In this document: piece by piece, positions 7,859 to 15,817 of the stretch | Numbering within the stretch: the stretch's first letter is position 1 | How the letters are laid out: the number at the start of each line of letters is the position of its first letter | Source: Pseudotabrizicola formosa | GTDB taxonomy: Bacteria; Pseudomonadota; Alphaproteobacteria; Rhodobacterales; Rhodobacteraceae | Length of the DNA: 64,000 nt | Reading direction: 5' to 3' | Assembly: GCF_002900965.1 (NCBI RefSeq) | Contig: NZ_PJOM01000005.1 | Coordinates: 1 to 64,000, forward strand | Program-made: the position numbers and the translations under genes | The notes under the pieces: model-generated | Told to the model about the DNA's origin: nothing | The model's database searches: none | What the model saw: the letters and a program-made list of their open reading frames with translations, nothing else

Positions 7859-8770
7859 TCATGCGCCTCCGTAAATGCTGTTTCGGGCCCGCTCAAGGGA
7901 CGACCCCATCAGATTGATGGATGTCAGCGTCAAGACCAGGAAAACTCCCGGCATTGTGGCTATCCACCAGGCGTTGAGCAGATATTTGCGCCCGTCTGCA
8001 ATGATGTTCCCAAAAGTGGGGGTGGGCGGTTGTACGCCCAGTCCCAGGAACCCGAGGACGGATTCAAAGATCATCATGCGCGCGATGTCCAGTACCGCGA
8101 CAAAGGCGATTGGTGGCAGGACCAACGGAAGGATCAACGTGAACATGATCCGCCAGTCGGTGGCCCCCAGAACCATGGCACCGCGCACGAATTCCTTCTT
8201 GCGCACCGACATGACACTGGATCGCATCACCCGCGCGTAGATGGGCCAGCCTGACAGGCCCAGAACCAGAATGATGGCCGGGATGGTCGGCCGGGAAACG
8301 CCCAGGATGGTGATGGCCAGAATGATCATCGGGATAGCGAGTTGCGCATCGGTCAGGCGCATCAGGATTGTGTCGACCTTCCCGCCGAAATAGCCAGAAA
8401 ACAGCCCTACCATCGCACCGACGGCCACCATCAGGATGGTTGTCGAAATTCCGATCAGCAGCGAGTAGCGCAGCCCGACAAGGGAGCGCGAAAGCATGTC
8501 CCGGCCCAACTGATCGGTGCCAAGCGGGCGGGCCCAGCTCCAGCCTTCACCCATAAACAGGGGCGGCAGGAGTTTGGAGGAGATTGCCATTTTTGTCGGA
8601 TCAATTCCGGAAAACATCGGATAGAAAATGGCGGCAAGAACGAGCGCCGAAAAGACGGCCAGCCCGATCTTGAACTCGATGGCGGCGTAGGCTTCCGACC
8701 AGATCCTGGCAGCAATCTTGCGGTCCTTGCGGGGCACCGGAAGATCAGAGGTCATGTCTTGGATGCTCAT
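7859..8770 (-). CDS. ABC transporter permease, DppC type
   Basis: This inner-membrane permease of 303 aa has an N-terminal cytoplasmic stretch and one helix (about residues 40-58), then a periplasmic loop with RPLGTDQLGRDMLSR, the hallmark of DppC/OppC proteins. About five further helices follow, with the EAA-type coupling loop near ARVMRSSVMSVRKKEFV and GATDWRIM. The start ATG at 8770 overlaps the DppB stop as TGATG; the frame is open for 12 codons upstream, but that would overlap the previous gene. It pairs with the DppB-type permease to form the channel of the importer. Confidence 0.9.
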   Translation of the reverse strand: MSIQDMTSDLPVPRKDRKIAARIWSEAYAAIEFKIGLAVFSALVLAAIFYPMFSGIDPTKMAISSKLLPPLFMGEGWSWARPLGTDQLGRDMLSRSLVGLRYSLLIGISTTILMVAVGAMVGLFSGYFGGKVDTILMRLTDAQLAIPMIILAITILGVSRPTIPAIILVLGLSGWPIYARVMRSSVMSVRKKEFVRGAMVLGATDWRIMFTLILPLVLPPIAFVAVLDIARMMIFESVLGFLGLGVQPPTPTFGNIIADGRKYLLNAWWIATMPGVFLVLTLTSINLMGSSLERARNSIYGGA

Positions 8771-9750
8771 CAATATTCCAATCTTGGGTCGATTGCCGTT
8801 GCACAAAGGTCAACGACGATATTGATCAGGACAAAGGCCGCGGCGGTGACGATGGCAATGCCTTGGATGAGGGGAAAGTCTCGCTGCATCACGGCGTTGA
8901 TCGTCAGAAGCCCGAGACCGGGATAGTCAAAGATAAATTCGATCACCAAGACGCCGCCCAGCAGCATCGAAAACTGCACACCAAGCAGGTTCAGCAAGGG
9001 CACCGAGGAGTTGCGCAGGGCATGGCGAAAGATGATCTGGTTGCGCGTCAGGCCGCGCACGGCTGCGATGTCGATGAAGTTTTCGCGCATCACCCCGGCC
9101 ACAGACACCGTCAGGGTGCGGATGATGAAGGGCGCGATTTCAATAGCCAGAACAATTGCAGGGAGAATTGTATAGGCGAAGCCGCCATAGCCGATGGCTG
9201 GTAGCAGCTTGAGTTTTACCGACAGCAGCAAAGCCAGCACGATGCCAAGCCAGAAGTTCGGCAAGCTGACGAAAATGGATGACAGATACAGCGCCAGCTT
9301 GTCTGGAAAGCGCCCTGGCCTGAGCCCGCCCCACACACCGATTGGCACTGCGATGATCAAGGCAAACAGCATCGACAGCAGCGCAAGCTGCACGGTCATC
9401 GGGGCCGTCTGGGCAATAAGATCCCAGACTTCGGCGCGCTCGCTGCGGGTGTTGTCGTCAAAGCTGGCTCCGCCCACAGCCGCGCCGCTGGCGGGCCGCA
9501 CAAAACTTTGTCCCAGATCGCCCTGCACGATGCCCCAGACATAGCGGCCAAACTGCTGATAGATCGGATCGCGCAGCCCCATCTCTTCGGCAATCTGCTC
9601 GATCAATGCTTCTGGGGCCATCCCGCCTGCCATCAGGCGCACGGGATCGCCCGGCACCACACGGAGCAGGGTGAAGATGACGGCGGACACAAGGAATACG
9701 ATCAGCGCACCCTGAAGCAATCGTCTGGCAAGAAATCTGGCGATGAACAT
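8770..9750 (-). CDS. ABC transporter permease, DppB type
   Basis: This 326-aa inner-membrane permease begins MFIARFLARRLLQG, typical of DppB. It has one N-terminal helix, a periplasmic loop containing RVVPGDPVRLMAGG and MGLRDPIYQQFGRYV, and five further helices; the coupling loop is near residues 225-250 (REN, AAVRGLTRNQIIFRHALRN). GGAGAAACCC lies just before the ATG. A hairpin separates it from the upstream binding-protein gene, a common way to keep the binding protein more abundant than the permeases. Confidence 0.92.
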   Translation of the reverse strand: MFIARFLARRLLQGALIVFLVSAVIFTLLRVVPGDPVRLMAGGMAPEALIEQIAEEMGLRDPIYQQFGRYVWGIVQGDLGQSFVRPASGAAVGGASFDDNTRSERAEVWDLIAQTAPMTVQLALLSMLFALIIAVPIGVWGGLRPGRFPDKLALYLSSIFVSLPNFWLGIVLALLLSVKLKLLPAIGYGGFAYTILPAIVLAIEIAPFIIRTLTVSVAGVMRENFIDIAAVRGLTRNQIIFRHALRNSSVPLLNLLGVQFSMLLGGVLVIEFIFDYPGLGLLTINAVMQRDFPLIQGIAIVTAAAFVLINIVVDLCATAIDPRLEY

Positions 9751-9780
9751 GGGTTTCTCCGGTCAGCGTGTCGAAGAAGG

Positions 9781-9810
9781 ACCGGAACCCCCGCTGGCAG
9801 GGGTTCCGGC
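9781..9810 (-). terminator. intergenic attenuator hairpin between binding protein and permease
   Basis: A perfect 10-bp stem (CCGGAACCCC at 9782-9791 with GGGGTTCCGG at 9800-9809) lies just after the binding-protein stop codon. On the minus strand it is followed by TCCTTCTT. It may act as a partial terminator or as an mRNA stabiliser for the upstream message. Confidence 0.55.
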
Positions 9811-9818
9811 AATCCGTA

Positions 9819-11393
9819 TCAGCCGCGCACTGCGCTGGCGGCATCCATCGTGCCGTCAGGATAGATGAACAAGTCTTTTACGTCGGCCCGAACCCCGTGC
9901 ATCAAGACAGAGGTGAACAGGCTGTAGGCAGGAACCTTGTCGGCCAGCATCGGCATCAGGTTGGTTTGCAGGCTGGTCCGACGTGCCTCGATCGAGGGTG
10001 CATCGCGCTCTTCGTCCAGCGCCGCGTCGATTTCGGGGTCTTCGATCCCGCAGATCCGTTTCGATGTCGAATGGAAATGCGTGCGCAGGACCAGATCGGG
10101 TTCGGGCGAGGCACTGGTCCAGCCGCAGTCGATCATATGGCCTGGCCCGCCGCCGGGGCGGTCATAGAGCCGCTCGTTCCAGGCGGCGACTTCCATCACG
10201 TTCAGCGTGACGGGGAAGCCTTGTTCCTGCAGCATGGCGGTGATCACCTCGCCGTATTCCTTGGTTTTGGGATAGAAGCCGGTCGAGGTGATGTATTCCA
10301 GATCAGGCAGCCCTTCCCCCCCCGGATAGCCAGCTTCGGCCAGCAGGCGCTGGCATTCCTCGGGGTTGTATTCGGGATAGTTTTCCAGATCGATGTAGCC
10401 AAACTTGATCGGCGAGACAAAGTTCGACGACGGCTCGCCTGCGGTACCCATGACTTCCATGATCACGCTGCGGTCGATCGCGTGGCAAACGGCTTTGCGC
10501 ACAAGTGGATTGTCAAAGGGCGGTTTCGAGCAACGGAACCACAGATACTTGTTTTCGACCGAAACAGCGCGGTTCAGCACAATGCCGGCTTCGCTTTCCA
10601 GTGTCGTCACCTGTTCCGGCTCCAGCCGTTCGATGACATCGGCCTGACCGTTCAGCAAGGACAGCATCCGCGTGGTTGAATCGCCCACGAAGCTGAAGTT
10701 CACGCCCGGCACTTTTGGCGCGCCGCGGAAATAGCCCTCGAAGGCGGTCATCAGCGTGTCATTCCCGGCCTGTTCCTTGAACCGGAACGGTCCGGTGCCG
10801 TTCAGCCGTTGCGACAGAGGTCCGTTCGGTCCAGCTTCGATATCCTTGGCCGACATGATTGGCAGGTAGGACGCAAGGAAGACGAACATCCCTGCGCCAT
10901 ATCCACCTTTGGTGGTGTCCACGATCACGGTGAAATCGTCGGGCGTTGTCACTTCGAACGTGTCGGCAAAGCCCGGATAGACTTGCCGCGCCCGCTCGGG
11001 CTGGGCGCCGTATTCGAAAGTTGCCTTCACGTCTTTGGCCGAGAAGGGTTCGCCATCATGAAACGTCACGCCCTCGCGCAGCTTGATCTCCAGCTTGAAC
11101 GGGTCCAGCTGCGTGATCGATGTGGCCAGTTCGTAGACCACCTCATCCGGGTTGTCGGGCATCATCGGCGAGCGGGTCAAAAACCCCATGATGAAACCTT
11201 CAATGTTGAATTGCGACAGCGTTGTGTGCGCCATCGGATCCCAGTTTCCGGTGATGTTTTCCGCTGAAAGGATGGTCAGGGGCCGCGCCTCCTGAGCGAA
11301 GGCAGAGCTGAAAAAGAAGTCAGGATTCAGACGCATCGCGGCCATGGTCGCGCCTGCGGTCATGCCGTAGCGGAGGAATTTTCTTCGGTCCAT
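9819..11393 (-). CDS. extracellular solute-binding protein, family 5 (peptide/opine/nickel type)
   Basis: The 524-aa precursor starts with a Tat-type signal (MDRRKFLRYGMTAGATMAAM) ending near FAQEA at about residue 34. The mature part has the family-5 layout: ENITGNWDPMAHTTLSQF, then a LREGVTFHDGEPFSAKDVKATFEY segment split across the N-lobe, LNGQADVIERL, and AVCHAIDRSVI. It would capture the substrate in the periplasm for the DppBC-type permeases. The start at ATG 11393 is supported by AGGAG about 10 bases upstream; an extension of 15 codons would disrupt the signal. The ligand cannot be read from sequence, and the neighbouring genes argue for an amino-alcohol or carbamoyl compound more than for peptides. 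Confidence 0.9.
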   Translation of the reverse strand: MDRRKFLRYGMTAGATMAAMRLNPDFFFSSAFAQEARPLTILSAENITGNWDPMAHTTLSQFNIEGFIMGFLTRSPMMPDNPDEVVYELATSITQLDPFKLEIKLREGVTFHDGEPFSAKDVKATFEYGAQPERARQVYPGFADTFEVTTPDDFTVIVDTTKGGYGAGMFVFLASYLPIMSAKDIEAGPNGPLSQRLNGTGPFRFKEQAGNDTLMTAFEGYFRGAPKVPGVNFSFVGDSTTRMLSLLNGQADVIERLEPEQVTTLESEAGIVLNRAVSVENKYLWFRCSKPPFDNPLVRKAVCHAIDRSVIMEVMGTAGEPSSNFVSPIKFGYIDLENYPEYNPEECQRLLAEAGYPGGEGLPDLEYITSTGFYPKTKEYGEVITAMLQEQGFPVTLNVMEVAAWNERLYDRPGGGPGHMIDCGWTSASPEPDLVLRTHFHSTSKRICGIEDPEIDAALDEERDAPSIEARRTSLQTNLMPMLADKVPAYSLFTSVLMHGVRADVKDLFIYPDGTMDAASAVRG

Positions 11394-11463
11394 TGTCTCA
11401 CTCTCCTGATGGGGCCCGCAATGGGGCGGTTTTTTCATGATGGGGACGCGGTCTTTGTGCCGC

Positions 11464-12249
11464 TTATGTCACACGCAAGAGCTCAAGCTCTTTGAGCATC
11501 TGCGCGTGCAATTCAGGGGTGGCCGAGGCAAGTACGTCCCCGCCAGAGTCGATGCCAAGGTCTTGCCCTTGCCAATCAGAGATCACACCACCCGCGCCGC
11601 GGATCACCTGAACCACGGGCAGATAGTCATAAGGCTGAAGCCCGGTTTCCAGAACAAGGTCGCAATGGCCAGACGCCAAAAGCGCGTAGTTGTAGCAATC
11701 GCCACCAAAGCGCAGCAGTCTGACCCGTTCCCGAAGCCTGGTCAAAACAGGTTCGTTTTTGCCGGAAAACAACATCGGGTCCGTGGTATAGGCATAGCAA
11801 GTTGTCAGATCCCTGCAGCCGCTGGTCTTGACGGGTACGCCATTGAGCGTCGTCGGCATGCCCTTTATGCCGCACCAACGCTCTCCCATTGCGGGCATGT
11901 CGATCTGGCCTAGCTGCGGCTCTCCGTCCTTGAGCAAAGCCATGAGGCCGCCGAACATCGGATGCCCTGTCACAAAACTTTTTGTTCCGTCAATCGGGTC
12001 GACGACCCAGACAAACTCGCGATCAAGGTTAAGGTCACCATGTTCTTCCCCGAGGATTCCATGATCGGGATAGGCATTTTCGATCTTGTCGCGCAGAAAC
12101 CGTTCGATACTGCGGTCAGCGATGGTGACGGGGCTGTCATCGCTCTTGTGTTCAACCTCGATGGCTTTTCGAAAGTGATCGCGTGCAATCTGTCCTGCGC
12201 CGTCTGCGGCGAGGTTCGCGAAATCCAAGGCAAGGTGCAAATCCAGCAT
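11464..12249 (-). CDS. inositol-monophosphatase-family phosphatase (HisN/histidinol-phosphatase-like)
   Basis: The 261-aa protein has all the metal-binding motifs of the Mg-dependent inositol monophosphatase superfamily. GILGEEHG lies near 65-72, WVVDPIDGTKSFVTG near 81-95 and LETGLQPYDYLPVVQVIRGAGG near 202-223. The PYDY-P pattern is closest to HisN-type histidinol-phosphate phosphatases. I chose ATG 12249, which follows GAGGTCCGT, over an ATG 33 bases upstream that lacks a Shine-Dalgarno site. It is the first gene of the minus-strand operon and is divergent from the DeoR regulator. With two kinases at the operon's other end, it could dephosphorylate a pathway intermediate; a role in histidine synthesis is possible but would be out of context. 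Confidence 0.85.
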   Translation of the reverse strand: MLDLHLALDFANLAADGAGQIARDHFRKAIEVEHKSDDSPVTIADRSIERFLRDKIENAYPDHGILGEEHGDLNLDREFVWVVDPIDGTKSFVTGHPMFGGLMALLKDGEPQLGQIDMPAMGERWCGIKGMPTTLNGVPVKTSGCRDLTTCYAYTTDPMLFSGKNEPVLTRLRERVRLLRFGGDCYNYALLASGHCDLVLETGLQPYDYLPVVQVIRGAGGVISDWQGQDLGIDSGGDVLASATPELHAQMLKELELLRVT

Positions 12250-12325
12250 ACGGACCTCATGTGGACTATTTGAGGAGTGCATCGCAACCGATGGACTTGG
12301 TTAAAGCTGACTCGTGATCGCACAC

Positions 12326-12460
12326 AAATCCACAAAAAAATCTCCAAAAGACACGCGTATCCATATTTAGCCCAAAATTTGGGCAGAAAATTCCGCTGTC
12401 AAGCTTAGCTGTCTGGCGAAACGGTCCCAAATCCACATTCGGGCTGGAATTTGTGGATTT
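12326..12460. promoter_or_regulatory. candidate DeoR operator region: three copies of AAATCCACA
   Basis: The nonamer AAATCCACA occurs at 12326-12334 and 12429-12437 and, inverted (TGTGGATTT), at 12452-12460. The last two form a 9-bp inverted repeat with a 14-base spacer about 45 bases before the DeoR start; the first lies 77 bases before the phosphatase start. Sites near both divergent starts fit autoregulation and looping by the neighbouring DeoR protein. Confidence 0.5.
12370..12384. promoter_or_regulatory. palindrome GCCCAAA-A-TTTGGGC
   Basis: A 15-bp palindrome with perfect 7-bp arms lies in the middle of the phosphatase/DeoR divergent region. The same half-sites recur, spaced 12 bases apart, before the second peptide-type binding-protein gene at 61195-61220. 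It is likely a protein-binding site; the factor is unknown. Confidence 0.45.
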
Positions 12461-12504
12461 CTGTCGCTATCGGTGGCGAATGACACTTTTCGGAGCGCGC
12501 AAGA

Positions 12505-13275
12505 ATGTGGTCGCACGAGCGGCATTCCATGATCCTGGATCGGCTGTCCCGAGACGGGAAGGTGACAACCAACGAGCTTGCGGCCTTACTGCATGTCTCA
12601 AGCGAGACCATCCGGCGCGATTTTCTGGACCTTGAAGGGCAGGGCAATCTGAAGCGCGTTCATGGCGGCGCTGTTCTGTCAGATCGAAAGATTTTGCCGG
12701 AGCCCGCTTTCTCTGATCGTCTGAAAACGCATGCGGGTGCCAAAATGGCCATTGGCAGGGTTGCTGCCGGATTGATCCCGCCGGGCTCTACCGTCTTTGT
12801 TGATGCCGGCACCACAACACTTGCGTTCGCGCAAGAGATTTTAAAGCATCAGGACCTGCGGCTTATCACAAATTCCATCGAGATTGCGCAGATGGTGGCA
12901 CCGTATCCGAATCTGGAGGTTTTGCTGCTGGGCGGCAAACCGCATTCAGAGGTACCGGCGACCTATGGGGAGTTGACGCTTTCAGAGGTTGATCGCTTTC
13001 TCGCGGATTTCGCGGTGATCTCGCCCGTTGCCTATCACTCGACGCGCGGAGCCACAAATTACGCGTTGCATGAGGCAGAGGTGGCGCGAAAAATGATTGT
13101 CTGTTCAAAGCGTTGTGTCATGTTGTGCCATGCTGAAAAAATATTCAAAGAGAGCCGTGTGGCGATCTGTCGCCCCGAAGAGATTGATCACCTGATCACG
13201 GATGGAAACACCGATTCACAGTTGTCTTTGCCAAGAGGGGAAGTCCATGTCGCACCGTTCCAAGGCGCGGAGTGA
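12505..13275 (+). CDS. DeoR/GlpR-family transcriptional regulator
   Basis: This 256-aa repressor-type protein has an N-terminal winged helix (residues about 8-60; VTTNELAALLHVSS then ETIRRDFLDLEGQGNL, followed by RVHGGAV) typical of DeoR. The C-terminal sensor domain belongs to the ribose-5-phosphate-isomerase-like fold (FVDAGTTTLAFA near 99-110, ITNS near 122, LLGG near 142). DeoR proteins usually sense phosphorylated sugars or polyols. Here the sensor end is variable: ISPVAYH stands where many have the IGADG motif, so the effector may not be a common sugar phosphate. It is divergent from the importer/hydrolase/kinase operon, which it probably controls. GGAG lies about 11 bases before the ATG. 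Confidence 0.88.
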   Translation: MWSHERHSMILDRLSRDGKVTTNELAALLHVSSETIRRDFLDLEGQGNLKRVHGGAVLSDRKILPEPAFSDRLKTHAGAKMAIGRVAAGLIPPGSTVFVDAGTTTLAFAQEILKHQDLRLITNSIEIAQMVAPYPNLEVLLLGGKPHSEVPATYGELTLSEVDRFLADFAVISPVAYHSTRGATNYALHEAEVARKMIVCSKRCVMLCHAEKIFKESRVAICRPEEIDHLITDGNTDSQLSLPRGEVHVAPFQGAE

Positions 13276-13521
13276 CTGGGGCACATGTCGGTCCGCTGCA
13301 TGATTGATGACATGGGATCGGACCTTTCGTCGCCAGCCTGCAAGTGAAGGCGTGGTGCGACCAATGGCATTCACGCGGTCCGGATGCACAGTTTTGGGGG
13401 TGGCAGCAGAAGGCCATCCGGAGAAAAGTCCCACTCTGACGCGTATCTTTGTGGGCGCACCGATTAACGGATCGTAAGCCCGCTGCGCTTAATCTGCCCT
13501 CAACCGCTATCGGAGGGGCCG
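13276..13521. other. intergenic region before the LOV kinase
   Basis: About 246 bases without a convincing gene. A weak inverted repeat (GGTCCG...CGGACC, 23-base spacer) follows the DeoR stop. CGGAGGGG just before the GTG at 13522 is the ribosome-binding site of the next gene. I see no clear sigma-70 promoter. Confidence 0.4.
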
Positions 13522-15795
13522 GTGAAAGTCGCCGTGGTCGAAGACAATTCCGTGATCCGTGCTGTGCTGGTCGCGGCGATGGAAGGCTTTGCCGGGTCCG
13601 TCGTGACCGAGTTCTGCGCGGTGGGCCCCTTGCTGGACGCCTGTCGCGAGACATTGTTCGATGCCATCATTCTTGACTACCAGCTGCCCGATCAGACAGG
13701 GGTTGATGCCACGCGCAGGCTGCGTGCCGATCCGCGGTTCATACATGTGCCCATCATCATGGTCACGGCTGATTCTGACAGCGCCTTGCGGCTGGAGGCC
13801 ATTCGTTCCGGGGCGACCGATTTTCTGACCAAGCCCGTCAATATTGAAGAGTTGCGTCTTCGGGTTGGCAATCTTCTGGCGCTGCGTCAGGCGCAGCTTG
13901 ACGTTCTGGCGCGTGAAAAGCTGTTGGACGCGGTGATTGAATCTTCGACCGCCAGTATCGTGATCGGCGATGCTTCATTCCCCGATATTCCACTGATCTA
14001 TGCAAATGGGGCTTTCGAGCGCTTGTCGGGCTTCACGCGCGACCAGGTGCTGGGCCGCAACTGCCGCCTTCTGGCCATGGAAGTGCCTGATCACCCGGTA
14101 CGTTTGCAACTGCGCCAGGCGGTCTCCGCACGGGCGGGCGGCACATTCCGTCTGCGCAACCGCCGCCGCAACGGAGACGTGTTCTGGAACCAGATTGACC
14201 TGCATCCTGTCCCGGGGCCGGGCGAAAACGCGCGATTCATCGTTGCAACGCAGACCGACGTGACCGCAGAGGTGGAGGCTTCCCGCACGCGGGACAGGCT
14301 GGGTGCGCGTCTGAGCGATATTGCGCAGATCAGCGATGCCTGGTTCTTTGAATTTGACCGCTGGTTGTGCTTTTCCTACGTGTCGCCCGCCATGGCGAAG
14401 GCGTTGGATATCGCGCCCGAGCAGATCCAGGGTCTGTCAATCGATGTTTTCGCAGATCGCATCTGCGTTGACCCCGAAGGAGAAGGCGGTGATCTTCGCA
14501 GCTTGCTGTCGCGACGACAGCCGCTGGATCGGCTGCGCTTGCGGCTCAAGCGCCCCGATGGCACCTCCCGCTGGCTGCAAACCAGCACCACCCCATTTTA
14601 CACGGCTGAGGGGGCATTTGACGGCGTTCGTGGTTTTGCCAGCGATATCAGTGACCTGATCGAGGCGCGTGATACCGCGCGCCAGGCCGCGCGGACTCAG
14701 GCCACTTTTGTCGCCATGATGAGTCATGAATTGCGCACACCGCTGACGGCCATCATCGGGCTGACCGAGCTGCTGGAGGGCAGTGATGTCTGTTCTACTG
14801 TGCACGCTGATCTGGCAACAATTCGGGGTTCCGCTCAGGCCTTGACTTGGGTTCTGAATGATGTGCTCGACCATTCTCAGCTTGAAGGCGGGCAACTGAC
14901 ACTGTCGGTTGTCGATTTTGACCTCGCGCAGCTTCTGGCGGGGCTGATCCAGTGGCACGGCCCGGCAGCGGGGGCCAAGGGGCTGTGGCTGCGGCTTGCC
15001 ATCGAGGGGGACGCATCGCCCCACCGGCGCGGCGACCCGGACCGGTTGCGCCAGATCCTGCGCAATCTGATCGACAACGGTCTGCGCTTCACCCCGCAAG
15101 GCGGTGTGACGGTGACCCTGGTGCTGCGGAGTGAGAGCAGCATCTTGCTGCGCATTGCCGATACAGGCATCGGCATCGCACCCGAGGACTGGAACCGCAT
15201 TTTTGACCCTTTTGTGCAGTTGGACGCCAGTATGGGCCGGGTGCATTCGGGCCGCGGTCTGGGGTTGACGCTTGCGCGCAAGCTGGCCGAGGCCATGGGT
15301 GGCACTCTTTTCGTGGACAGTCAGCCCGGCGCAGGCAGTGTCTTTGTCCTGGATCTGCCTTTGCCCCGCGGGGCATCTGCTGTCCTACCCCAACCCTTTT
15401 CGTTGCACGACACAGCGGTGCTTGTGGCCGATGACAACCGCGCCAACCGCAAGCTGCTTGAGATCATGCTGTCGCGCCTGGGGGCAAGGGTTACACTGGC
15501 CGAAAACGGACAGGCGGCGGTGCAAGCCTGGGCACCGGGCCGGTTTGATCTGCTGCTGCTTGACATCAACATGCCCGGGTTGACCGGCATCGAGGTGATC
15601 GTCCAGGTTCGCGCGCAGGAACGCGCTGCCGGTCTGGCCCCCATTCCAGCCTTGGCGGTCTCTGCAAATGCCCGGCCCGAGCAGGTGGCCGCCTATCTCG
15701 CCGCTGGGTTTGATGGCTGCATTGCCAAACCCTTTACCCTCGCCGCGTTGCAAAAGGCCCTCTCAGCGTCGGGACCCTCTCCCAAACCCAACTGA
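13522..15795 (+). CDS. hybrid histidine kinase with REC, LOV, PAS, HisKA, HATPase and REC domains
   Basis: The soluble 757-aa kinase opens with a receiver domain (1-120; phospho-acceptor Asp52, Lys104). Residues about 135-252 form a PAS domain with the LOV signature: FERLSGFTRDQVLGRNCRLL contains the flavin-adduct motif GRNCR (Cys181), followed by FWNQIDLHPV (Asn223) and ATQTDVT (Gln244), all at the positions expected for flavin binding. A second PAS spans about 265-385. HisKA has FVAMMSHELRTPLTAI (His402), then the HATPase N box (RNLIDNG) and G boxes (DTGIGI, GRGLGL). A second receiver ends the protein (Asp681). The start is GTG 13522 after GGAGG. It probably responds to blue light. There is no output domain, and it likely passes phosphate to the HPt of the kinase two genes downstream or to a distant regulator. 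Confidence 0.88.
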   Translation: MKVAVVEDNSVIRAVLVAAMEGFAGSVVTEFCAVGPLLDACRETLFDAIILDYQLPDQTGVDATRRLRADPRFIHVPIIMVTADSDSALRLEAIRSGATDFLTKPVNIEELRLRVGNLLALRQAQLDVLAREKLLDAVIESSTASIVIGDASFPDIPLIYANGAFERLSGFTRDQVLGRNCRLLAMEVPDHPVRLQLRQAVSARAGGTFRLRNRRRNGDVFWNQIDLHPVPGPGENARFIVATQTDVTAEVEASRTRDRLGARLSDIAQISDAWFFEFDRWLCFSYVSPAMAKALDIAPEQIQGLSIDVFADRICVDPEGEGGDLRSLLSRRQPLDRLRLRLKRPDGTSRWLQTSTTPFYTAEGAFDGVRGFASDISDLIEARDTARQAARTQATFVAMMSHELRTPLTAIIGLTELLEGSDVCSTVHADLATIRGSAQALTWVLNDVLDHSQLEGGQLTLSVVDFDLAQLLAGLIQWHGPAAGAKGLWLRLAIEGDASPHRRGDPDRLRQILRNLIDNGLRFTPQGGVTVTLVLRSESSILLRIADTGIGIAPEDWNRIFDPFVQLDASMGRVHSGRGLGLTLARKLAEAMGGTLFVDSQPGAGSVFVLDLPLPRGASAVLPQPFSLHDTAVLVADDNRANRKLLEIMLSRLGARVTLAENGQAAVQAWAPGRFDLLLLDINMPGLTGIEVIVQVRAQERAAGLAPIPALAVSANARPEQVAAYLAAGFDGCIAKPFTLAALQKALSASGPSPKPN

Positions 15796-15817
15796 TCTGG
15801 TGAAAGAAGTGAAAGTC

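Noticed and set aside
13196-13654. Arg/Pro-rich open frames that could be a transposase remnant
   Set aside because: No catalytic motif, terminal inverted repeats or target duplication could be found around the DeoR/LOV-kinase gap.
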